From positions 69,595 through 133,594 of the forward strand of contig NZ_KV887141.1 of NCBI RefSeq assembly GCF_001956315.1: DNA of 64,000 bases, written 5' to 3'. Below the pieces are notes generated by a model, which worked only from the letters and a program-made list of their open reading frames with translations, had not been told where the DNA came from and made no database searches. The stretch is from Sphingomonas montana. GTDB lineage: Bacteria > Pseudomonadota > Alphaproteobacteria > Sphingomonadales > Sphingomonadaceae. The stretch's first letter is position 1. The number at the start of each line of letters is the position of its first letter. Below, piece after piece: positions 58,501 to 64,000 of the stretch. Both the position numbers and the translations under genes were made by a program.

Positions 58501-59798
58501 ACCAGCGGTGCCGCCGTCGTGAATCCGGACGTGAGCGTTGCCGTTACGTCGGCGTCGGCCGCCAGCACGAGTTGCTCGAAACCGGCGTTCAGGTCGATCG
58601 GCGTCGTGACGCTGGTATCCGTCGCGAACATGACCCGTTCGACGTTCCGGCTGCCGGTGGCGGTGATCGTGCCGGTGACGCCCGTCGTCAGCGTGCGCGT
58701 ACCCGCATAGCGCGCGACCAGCGTGTTGTTGCCGCTGCCGAGCGTCACCGATCCCGCAATCGTGCCTCCGGTCGAATCGATCGTGCTGCCGCCAAGGCTG
58801 GCGGTGACGTCGCCCGTCACGGTGCCCCGGTTGGTCAGGGTGACCGCGTTTCCCGCGATCGCGGTCGTGCCGGCACTGCCAATCTGTCCGCCCGCCTGGT
58901 TGGCGACAACGAGCAGGCTCCCCGATAGCGCTGCGCCGTTGCCGCCATTGGTAATCGCCCCGGCATTGGTAACGTTCAGTGACGAGGACCGCCCGCCGAG
59001 GATCGTCGCAGCGCCCGATGTCGCGCGAATGACCCCGCCCGCCGCATTGGCGATGGTGGACGCATAGCCGAAGGTCGATCCGTTACCGACCGTGGTATCG
59101 AGCGCACTTCCCGCGCCCCCATCGATGCGGCCCGAATTGGTCAGCAGCGACCCCAATCCGATGATCCCGCCGACGATGCTGCCGCCGGCGCGGTTGGTGA
59201 TCGAGGAAAAGCTGGCCAGCACCGTCGGATAGCCCGATGCGGTCGACACCACATTGGCGATCAAGGCGGTCCCGCTGGTGCCGGTCAGCGTGCCGGCATT
59301 GTCGACGCTTACCGAGACCGTACCGTTCGTGTTCCCCGGCGACTGGAGGAGCGCCAGCGCGGTCGCACCCGTCACGCTCCCGCCCGCAGTGACCGTCAGC
59401 ACTGCCTGCTGCGTGCTGTAATATGCGTTTGCGTACGGCGCCCCCGAACTCACGGTGATCGCGTTCTGCCCCGCCGCCAAGACAGTGCCCTGCACCGTGA
59501 TCGTGTTGGTAGCGTAGGAACCGAAGGTGTCGCGCGGCACGTCGACTGCGATCGCCGGTGCCCCCATGTTCGATACGGTCGCGCCACGCGCAACCAACAG
59601 CGTCGTATCGCGCGTGGTTACGCGTATCCCGTCGGCATCCGTACCGTTGCAGGTCGTCGTGCCGTTCGCGGCCGTCGGATCAGGCGTGCATTGCGCGAAG
59701 GCGGGGCCGGTCAGCATCACTGCCAAAGTAATAGTGCTGGTGCTTAGAACACGCGCGCGCGCCCGCCGCCTGCAAGGCGACCTTCTCAAGTCTATCAT
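52551..59798 (-). CDS. Very large autotransporter (type V secretion) adhesin-like protein
   Basis: A 2415-residue protein. The signal peptide ends at GPAFAQ after a basic N-region. A passenger of about 2000 residues is built from imperfect beta-helix repeats rich in N, G, T and S (NTGTI, NSGTI, GNDLL, GSGDDRIEN). A linker near 2040-2130 leads to a C-terminal beta-barrel of about 285 residues (GGFTFAQAIGSWYKLAAD, then ATLGARYQLQG, ending AGLRFGL). It secretes its own passenger to the surface, probably for adhesion or aggregation. A GGGGGAT ribosome site precedes ATG 59798. It is the only gene of its unit. Confidence 0.92.
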   Translation of the reverse strand: MIDLRRSPCRRRARARVLSTSTITLAVMLTGPAFAQCTPDPTAANGTTTCNGTDADGIRVTTRDTTLLVARGATVSNMGAPAIAVDVPRDTFGSYATNTITVQGTVLAAGQNAITVSSGAPYANAYYSTQQAVLTVTAGGSVTGATALALLQSPGNTNGTVSVSVDNAGTLTGTSGTALIANVVSTASGYPTVLASFSSITNRAGGSIVGGIIGLGSLLTNSGRIDGGAGSALDTTVGNGSTFGYASTIANAAGGVIRATSGAATILGGRSSSLNVTNAGAITNGGNGAALSGSLLVVANQAGGQIGSAGTTAIAGNAVTLTNRGTVTGDVTASLGGSTIDSTGGTIAGSVTLGSGNNTLVARYAGTRTLTTGVTGTITATGSRNVERVMFATDTSVTTPIDLNAGFEQLVLAADADVTATLTSGFTTAAPLVVTGLGTVVNQATIALATTAVSDLDYAFGTSAEFRNEGSITALLPANSYASGLTFSNHVFTNSGAVSVNGGTGVSMSYNDMVNSGTITASGTGVNMFDAVLTNGGTIISTAGTGVYMNGNVGYTSSNSGTIRGATTGVTTGIYLTNTGTISSAGTGVSVQPYGYLINGARGVVNGGSGGAVSVSAFNAGVANAGTINGDVNFYGAGSNNGLAYIALTGGVLNGNLLLGGATLVTDLVNTGPGQFAGITGAVTADRSATLIYAVNADTTATLSSGNVGPFATAGYQVGDGAVLTLATPAGQTRAQTLLLSGDGTVDVDAAIAVTDGPALRSTAALNYPGATAPVGALSIINRGALAVTRTTANSNYYGGAVVLNSTDSFTNAGSIAVTDRTTYATAAIFGGASATNAGTITLNGAVGISGAATVTNTGTITQAAGGTMSRGVNAFGTLTNSGTISVAGSAAILGNSYYSGSSYIASRIINTGTIASTAGAAITTEYYAYSPGQIVNDVGGTIAGGGRAIQVRSATLINAGTITGTVDLGYADAANRSYGESSYIAAGGTIAGDLLFGSGNDLLMLTGDSLGVSGTVDGGAGTDIYGRSFATDGTFVIDPVSIRGFEDALVQAVGADTVATTTSTSGFKGDLYVVGNGSVLNQATIAGVLTTALPYSVSNPFGQDPLFPVDQILASVTNGGSVAGGASLTTGAFTNTGSIGTATLARNAVAVDAPTALAFTNDGTITNAGTVTSFGEFAAVELRGQTVVIENRGRIAGGGLAASNGYDETSTAMPTITMRNSGTISAAGTGVALEAFVRANEATGTVSLDNAGTIEASAQGATGAFLANYARGGAARDVTVTLVNSGTIRANGGGLTPPTDPDGYPFMYFGTSPGTAVVAFADSGRVGITNAASGTIEATGGSSSALYAYSAIDLDNAGTIRGGAGTVLAAEDGLSRETGLPYLAGAVQTLGDTADRIVNSGSIIGSIALGSGDDRIENSGRIQGDVFLGTGDDTFLQRASATLVGLVDAGAGTDLLIVDGTGGGAVDGNQFVNFERFSQIGQGSVAYSGTFRFNTLGVMGGTVTVAAGQTLASDGPVTITGFDAADTVVNDGTIFGGISLAAGNDRVVNRGAIGGAVLLGNGDDSYVDGSNNRVDGGVDGGAGTDSYTVSLAGDRQGLQARTGFERLAVEGGGTLGLTLDQPFEATSLTGSGLTVALNGFSIGRVTGSIGVERLTVDGDVASASLGAGDDVLALGATRLAGVYDGGAGGDVLRLTAAGPVTLAGTATGFEQVALTGNALTVAGSLGSADAPLAFGDGAQSVTIGTNGTIAGLVDFGAGDDLFRLAPGGTIAGTVAGGAGADTATLELAGNRTIAGASLTGFETLTTEGRGMLTLIGTHAYDRVTAASDLFVASDGALTTRQLVFGANDQRFTVAGRFGGSVDGGAGADTIAVSGGTASAPVAFADVTGIESLAMTGGYATVSGTTAFGRIDVAGGRLAGLGGSTIAASQVDVRQGATFGSTGTVNGNLSVAGTLDPGTSPGTMTVNGAVSLGATSLTVLELAPAGQDKLVVNGALSIAQGATLQLAPIGALRAGTSYDLVTASGGIAGSFSTVLKPDSLFGFIVQRSDRIQLLGQFLNDASFSPQAARSVAYVNSVLAQQTATSPLFAALPALLTTTGASNPAAFAQLTPEAYASATQVGVENGLALADLARGPGFAANRTEPGGFTFAQAIGSWYKLAADAGEGVSQTRTTSRGLLAGVGYGDRDWSIGAFGGYLDSRQRIDTLGARTGIDGWVGGLQGRYDAGGFGFGASVAYNDGRADTRRALPGAANTIGRYDLNSWVGDASIHYSLTIGDWALRPRAGLTYVQTRRGGLIEAGGPFALAVARDRHVTGFADAGLGFGRAPASTAALRPFATLGARYQLQGRRADALAGYADGPLTLSALGAARTRLVGTVSAGGTYRLTPGLDIFSTVSAQTGRDDHRQAISAGLRFGL

Positions 59799-60029
59799 GA
59801 CATCCCCCCGTTTAGACGAAAGCTATCGAAGGGTTACTCCGGTGTCGAGTGTTCGCACGACCGGTGTCATCTTAATTAAGTAACAGGCTCAATGCGCAAC
59901 TCAGGCCGCCTGGGCAGCGGTGGCCATGGTTCGAGGCTCACCGCTAACCTGTCAGGAACATTGGTCGGGATATCGTCATGTCGCTGGCGCCAGAAGGAGA
60001 AGGGAGTCGAGCGGAGTTTGGTTGGCACC

Positions 60030-61883
60030 CTAACGGATCATTCTCGCCGAGTACCTGTCCTCGTTGGGCCTGCGCTCTCCGCGACGCCAGGACACGTCCG
60101 GTCGTGCCAGGAGGAGCGGCACTTCCTCCGCGGCGACTGCACGACTGAAGAGGTAGCCTTGTGCCTGATCGCACCCTTCGTGATGCAGCCGGTCCGCCTG
60201 GGCCTTCGTCTCGATTCCCTCGGCGACCGTCGTGATGCCGAGGTCCTTCCCCAGATTGACGATCGCCCGCACGATACCAACGTTGCAGGGGTCGGCCAGC
60301 GCCTGAACGAACGACCAGTCGATCTTGAGCGTATCGACGGGGAACTTCTTCAGATGGACCAGCGAAGCGTAGCCGGTCCCGAAGTCATCCAGGGCAATCG
60401 TCATGCCGAGCGCACGCAGATGCTCGAAAGTAGCAGTGACATCGTGGAAGGTCCGTTCGAGCAGAACGTTCTCGGTCACTTCCAGCTCCAGATCGGACGC
60501 CAGCACGCCGGCGCGCGCGATACAGCTCAAGATCCGAGCCTTGAAGTCCTGCTGCCGGAACGTCGCACCGGAGACGTTGAAGGCGATCCGCCCGAACGGC
60601 AGGCCGAGCTTGCGCCAGATCGCGATGTCGGCGGTGATCCGTTCGAACATCCGTTCGTCGAGCGCGATCGCCAGTTGCGCATCCGCGAACGCCGCGGCGA
60701 TCATTCCCGGTGCCTGAATCTCGCCTCCGGTGTCACGCCAGCGCAACAGCGCTTCAAATCCGAAGATCTGACCCGAGCAAAGGTCGATCTTGGGCTGGTA
60801 GAACGGCAGGATCTGATCGTGATCGAGCGCGTAACGCGCAACCGAAAGTTCCGAGAAACGTGTCTGCAAACTGGCCCGCATTCGACCTTCGAAGAAGCGG
60901 ACACCCCCGCCGCCGGCGGCTTTGGCTTCGTACAGGGCAAGATCAGCATTCTTGTACAGGTCGTCCGCATCGTCGCCATGGAGGGGATAGATCGCGACCC
61001 CGATGCTGGCGCGGGACGTATATGCCTGACCGCTAAAAACCCAAGGCAAGGCAAGGGCGTGTTGCAGCGCAGCCAGTATCTCTTCGAGATGCGAAACGTC
61101 CAGGATATGGACGAACAGAGCGAACTCGTCACCACCCAGCCTGCCCGCCATGGAGTCGCCGGCACCGTTCCTAGCCAACCGGCGGGCAGTCTCCTTCAGC
61201 AGGGCGTCGCCTAGATCATGGCCATAGCGGTCGTTCATCGATTTGAGGCCGTCGAGATCGATCAGGAGCAGCGCCACCTGCGTTCCGGAGTCTTCCGTGG
61301 CGGCAAGAGCAGTGCCGAGCCCCGCCATAAACGCGCGCCTGTTCCAGAGCCCCGTCAGGTCGTCGTGATCCGCGCTCCAGCGGACCGCCTCGTCGGCCAT
61401 CCTGCGGTCGTGAACGTCCTCGATGGTGCCATACCACAGCACGACTTTGCCGTGCTCGAGGCGCGGCGCGGCACGCGTCCGATGCCACCGGTAGGTGCCG
61501 TCACGACCTTGCAGTCGGATCTCGTAGTCCAGCGGAGAAACCGTTCCATGCGTGCTGTTCCACGCCGTCTTGACAACGGCCCGGTCGGAAGGATGGATCG
61601 TTGCCAGAAACCCGGATCCCATACAGGCCGCGTGAGTGAGACCGGTATATTCCAGGCCACGCGCGTCGATGTCGATCATCGCACCGTGGGCATCGGCAAC
61701 CCAGGGTATCAGCGGGCTTAGAGCAACCGTGTAGCGGTAGCGTTCCTCGATGGCATGCAGGGCAGACTCCATGACTCCATATGACTCCCCAAGGTCTGCC
61801 ATCGCGTTCCGGCCAGCGGTTGCAGTCGTTCGGCTGAGTGCTTCTGCCTGTCTCCACTCAGCTGGGCCGTAATGCTGTCCCAT
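60030..61883 (-). CDS. PAS-GGDEF-EAL cyclic-di-GMP signalling protein
   Basis: A 617-residue cytoplasmic protein with no transmembrane segment. A PAS fold (about 45-160; DYEIRLQGRDGTYRWHRTR) precedes a diguanylate cyclase domain with intact GRLGGDEFALF and then an EAL phosphodiesterase domain with FGFEALLRW, DDFGTGYASLVHLKKFP and QAQGYLFSRA. Both domains keep catalytic signatures, so it could make or degrade c-di-GMP. ATG 61883 was chosen; a TTG 75 bases earlier would overlap the SRAP remnant. It may control the neighbouring surface adhesin, though no direct link is visible. Confidence 0.92.
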   Translation of the reverse strand: MGQHYGPAEWRQAEALSRTTATAGRNAMADLGESYGVMESALHAIEERYRYTVALSPLIPWVADAHGAMIDIDARGLEYTGLTHAACMGSGFLATIHPSDRAVVKTAWNSTHGTVSPLDYEIRLQGRDGTYRWHRTRAAPRLEHGKVVLWYGTIEDVHDRRMADEAVRWSADHDDLTGLWNRRAFMAGLGTALAATEDSGTQVALLLIDLDGLKSMNDRYGHDLGDALLKETARRLARNGAGDSMAGRLGGDEFALFVHILDVSHLEEILAALQHALALPWVFSGQAYTSRASIGVAIYPLHGDDADDLYKNADLALYEAKAAGGGGVRFFEGRMRASLQTRFSELSVARYALDHDQILPFYQPKIDLCSGQIFGFEALLRWRDTGGEIQAPGMIAAAFADAQLAIALDERMFERITADIAIWRKLGLPFGRIAFNVSGATFRQQDFKARILSCIARAGVLASDLELEVTENVLLERTFHDVTATFEHLRALGMTIALDDFGTGYASLVHLKKFPVDTLKIDWSFVQALADPCNVGIVRAIVNLGKDLGITTVAEGIETKAQADRLHHEGCDQAQGYLFSRAVAAEEVPLLLARPDVSWRRGERRPNEDRYSARMIR

Positions 61884-61941
61884 GTCGGCCCTTTTATTGA
61901 ATGCCTGATCCGGGAGGTAGCGAGCCAGTCTTTCTAGAATG

Positions 61942-62241
61942 TTAAATGTTATTATCAAATGTTAAGATATGGCAGATCGGCACGACTGGTTCGGTCGGGT
62001 CGTAGGTGACCATCGAGAAGCCGTTTCCTTTCGCGGTCGCCTGCCAGAACCCGGCGACTGCGAGTACGGGTTGGTCAGTCACCGCAAACCACATCTCTCC
62101 CTTCAGCGGCTTACCCCCGCCGACGTCGTGGACGTCCGGAGTCCATCCGCAGAATTCGGTCAACGGGATCAGGCAGCGGTTCTCCGGCCGTTCCGCCAGC
62201 CGACGCTACTGCGGCAGGCCGAGTTTACGAACGTTGGTCAT
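61942..62241 (-). pseudogene. SRAP (YedK/HMCES-like) remnant
   Basis: The stretch reads MTNVRKLGLPQ, an in-frame TAG where the family has Trp, then RRLAERPENRCLIPLTEFCG and GEMWFAVTDQPVLAVAGFW, ending after TYDPTEPVVPICH. This is the middle of an SOS-response-associated peptidase (DNA-protein crosslink sensor at abasic sites). The N-terminal catalytic Cys part and the C-terminal His region are missing, and the stop breaks the rest. Confidence 0.85.
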
Positions 62242-62279
62242 CGGGAATTTTCCGGTGCCGGTTAATGCTGTGATTGCAA

Positions 62280-62296
62280 CGCTTTTCGGAAAAGCG
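62280..62296. repeat. Perfect 8-base inverted repeat upstream of the integrase
   Basis: CGCTTTTCGGAAAAGCG is two exact 8-base arms around one base. It lies in the 215-base gap between the SRAP remnant and the integrase, where a P4-type integrase would have its attachment or arm sites. No tRNA end is seen. Confidence 0.45.
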
Positions 62297-62456
62297 TGTG
62301 GCTCCCCGGGCCGGAGCATGACCAGCGTTCGCTGACATTCGCTGATGGTCGGTAATTGCTGAAAATGCGCGGCATTTCGTTGCTTACTGTTCGCACCTAT
62401 TCGTTGACGTTTGCCCGCTACCGTGTGAAAACGTGGGAGGAAGTGGGGGAGCAGAT

Positions 62457-63632
62457 TTGTCCGGTTTGACTATCATGGGTGTTAAGTCGGCGAAAGCTGG
62501 GCGGCATGGGGACGGCAGAGGCCTGTACCTGCTGGTTGGCCCTACCGGATCAAAGTCTTGGCTGCTGCGGGTTCAAGTCGGCGGGACGCGTCGTGACATC
62601 GGCTTGGGTTCGGTCTCTGACCTGAGTCTGGCAGAAGCCCGAGATAAAGCCGCGGCACTGCGCAAGGCTGCCCGGTCTGGCCTTGATCCAGTTGCCGAGC
62701 GAGACAAGGACCAGCGCCGCGTACCTACGTTCGCCGAAGCAGCAGCGTCCTGCCACGCCGATCTGCAGGCTGGCTGGGCTCCTAAGACTGCGGGAGGCTT
62801 CCTATCGTCCTTGAAGACCCACGCATTCCCAGCGATTGGCGGCCTGCGCATTGACTTGGTTGATGCATCGCACCTTCGCGATATGCTGGCGCCTATCTGG
62901 ACGAAGAAACCTGAAATGGCGCGCAAGGTCCGCCAGCGTGCTGGCATCGTCCTGAACTACGCAAAGTCAAAGGGTTGGCGGGAAACCGAAGCCCCGGGCA
63001 AATCCGTTACAATTGGGTTGGCGCGGCAGGGGGCGGGCCGGAACTACGCCTCAATGCACTACGCCGACGTCCCCGCCTTTGTCGCAAGAGTCTCAGCCAT
63101 GCCCGAGACAGTCGGACGGCTGGCGTTGTTGTTCGCGATCCACACGGCAAGTCGCTCGGGTGAGGTGCGTAAGACGCGTTGGTCGCACATCGATTTGGAG
63201 CGCAAACTTTGGAATCGGCCTGCCGCCCTAATGAAAGGCAAGGTGCCGCATACGGTTACGCTGACGGAACCCGCTATCACCTTGCTGCAGCATGCGGCCG
63301 GGCTTCGAAAGGGTGAAGAAGACGACGACGTGGTGTTTCCGAGCGGAAAGAATACTGCTTTGTCGGACATGACGCTGTCAAAAATCATGCGCGACATGAA
63401 AGTGCCGTTCACGGTGCACGGGTTCCGCTCGTCGTTCCGCGACTTCGCTGCTGAGCAGATGTCGACGATCCCCGATCCGGTCGCGGAGGCGGCGCTGGCG
63501 CACGTCGTACCTGACAAGGTGGAGCGCGCGTACAAACGGACGTCCTTCCTAGAACTCCGTCGGACGCTGCTAGATGCGTGGGGGAAACATCTCGTTCCGG
63601 GTACGCCGTCGGTCGTCGACACTAATGGTTGA
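62457..63632 (+). CDS. P4-type tyrosine recombinase (integrase)
   Basis: A 391-residue integrase. The N-terminal DUF4102-like domain runs LTIMGVKSAKAGRHGDG, GLYLLVGPTGSKSWLLR, DIGLGSVSDLSLAEAR. The catalytic residues are present: Arg in TASRSGEVRKTRW, HGFR in FTVHGFRSSFRDFA, His in LAHVVPDK and Tyr in VERAYKR. It appears intact. Start chosen at TTG 62457 with ribosome site GTGGGGGA; GTG 62433 is possible. It marks an integrated element; the element's other end is not identified. Confidence 0.9.
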   Translation: MSGLTIMGVKSAKAGRHGDGRGLYLLVGPTGSKSWLLRVQVGGTRRDIGLGSVSDLSLAEARDKAAALRKAARSGLDPVAERDKDQRRVPTFAEAAASCHADLQAGWAPKTAGGFLSSLKTHAFPAIGGLRIDLVDASHLRDMLAPIWTKKPEMARKVRQRAGIVLNYAKSKGWRETEAPGKSVTIGLARQGAGRNYASMHYADVPAFVARVSAMPETVGRLALLFAIHTASRSGEVRKTRWSHIDLERKLWNRPAALMKGKVPHTVTLTEPAITLLQHAAGLRKGEEDDDVVFPSGKNTALSDMTLSKIMRDMKVPFTVHGFRSSFRDFAAEQMSTIPDPVAEAALAHVVPDKVERAYKRTSFLELRRTLLDAWGKHLVPGTPSVVDTNG

Positions 63633-63670
63633 TGATGTCGCGTGGGACGCGATCGCTTAGTTGCCCGGTA

Positions 63671-64000
63671 TCACAGCCGTTCAGTTACGACACTCAAGTC
63701 GTCGACTAACGGGGCTAAGGCGACTGCGGCTTGTCGCCGTGACAATTCAAGTGCACCAGCCAGCCCCATCAAAGACAACCCGCTCATGACGAGGTATCCA
63801 CCCGCCCCGACGCGCTCGTAGAGCGTGCCAGATCCGAGCGTCGCAAGGCCTGAGAGCAGACCGAAGGCCATGGCGCCGTTGATTTGCTGTGCCACCGACG
63901 CATCGTCGTGGCAGGTGAACCGCGCCGTGAGCTGCAGCGACGCGAGAAACGGAGCGCAGAGCGTCAGAGCATGGAGGATTTGTAACGGCCAGAGCATCCA
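63671..64000 (-). CDS. C-terminal part of an MFS transporter (cut by window end)
   Basis: About 109 residues up to the stop, with no stop before the window edge, so the gene continues beyond 64000. MLWPLQILHALTLCAPF, INGAMAFGLLSGLATLGSGTLYERVG and YLVMSGLSLMGLAGALEL are hydrophobic segments matching the last helices of MFS_1-like (HcaT-type) transporters. The in-frame ATG at 63997 is internal. Substrate unknown. Confidence 0.7.
   Translation of the reverse strand, partial: WMLWPLQILHALTLCAPFLASLQLTARFTCHDDASVAQQINGAMAFGLLSGLATLGSGTLYERVGAGGYLVMSGLSLMGLAGALELSRRQAAVALAPLVDDLSVVTERL

Noticed and set aside
62242-62456. A tRNA 3' end as the integrase attachment site
   Set aside because: GCTCCCCGGGCCGGAGC followed by ATGACCA looked suggestive, but no T-arm or acceptor stem can be drawn on either strand.

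Overview
The window is high-GC, densely coded DNA from an alphaproteobacterium. It most resembles a sphingomonad (Sphingomonas or a close relative). The pointers are a DivL-like kinase followed by tsaE, amgK and murU, the addBA helicase-nuclease pair, large TonB-dependent receptors of the Caulobacter/Xanthomonas type, and inverted-repeat families between genes built from GCGAAGTCGAGGGACC and GGTTCGAGCCTGTCGAGA. This is a judgement from protein content. No rRNA or tRNA gene was found.

Layout. 1-10.8 kb (+): a truncated DivL-like pseudo-histidine kinase, tsaE, the peptidoglycan-recycling pair amgK-murU, then addB-addA-trxA. 11.3-18.7 kb, mostly (-): an inositol-monophosphatase-family gene with argJ, the rplM-rpsI operon, heme A synthase, a Fur/Zur-type regulator (+) and an acyl-CoA synthetase. 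18.8-25 kb: a secreted prolyl oligopeptidase (+) and the Anbu operon (-) of circularly permuted ATP-grasp, alpha-E, transglutaminase and proteasome-like protease. 25.2-28 kb: secA (+).

28.5-49.5 kb is a carbohydrate-use locus. It holds a secreted GH2 enzyme, a RhaM/L-fucose-type mutarotase, an SDR resembling 2-keto-3-deoxy-L-fuconate dehydrogenase, an aldo/keto reductase, a lactonase-type amidohydrolase, a FadR-type GntR regulator, an enolase-superfamily dehydratase, an MFS transporter, a TonB-dependent receptor, a GH28-like enzyme and a beta-helix enzyme resembling GH141. A five-gene operon follows: DUF4432 epimerase, SDR, CaiB/BaiF CoA-transferase, a solute-binding-protein-like protein with no signal peptide, and an enoyl-CoA hydratase. 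The most coherent reading is release, uptake and non-phosphorylative oxidation of L-fucose or a similar 6-deoxy sugar from pectin-like glycans. Six gaps before these transcription units share one palindromic motif with the core AT(C/A)ATA(C/T)GT, probably the operator of the local GntR regulator. The CoA operon carries it too, although no known fucose step needs its enzymes.

49.5-64 kb looks accessory. It starts at a 3' remnant of a probable GH78 alpha-L-rhamnosidase. Next come a small HGGxSTG-domain protein, a lower-GC gap of about 0.9 kb with three copies of a two-hairpin element whose stems covary, a secreted ThuA-domain protein, a 2415-residue autotransporter, a PAS-GGDEF-EAL protein, a broken SRAP (YedK-like) remnant, an intact P4-type tyrosine recombinase, and the C-terminal part of an MFS transporter cut by the window end.

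All assignments rest on reading the sequence and recalling family motifs. No database search was run.
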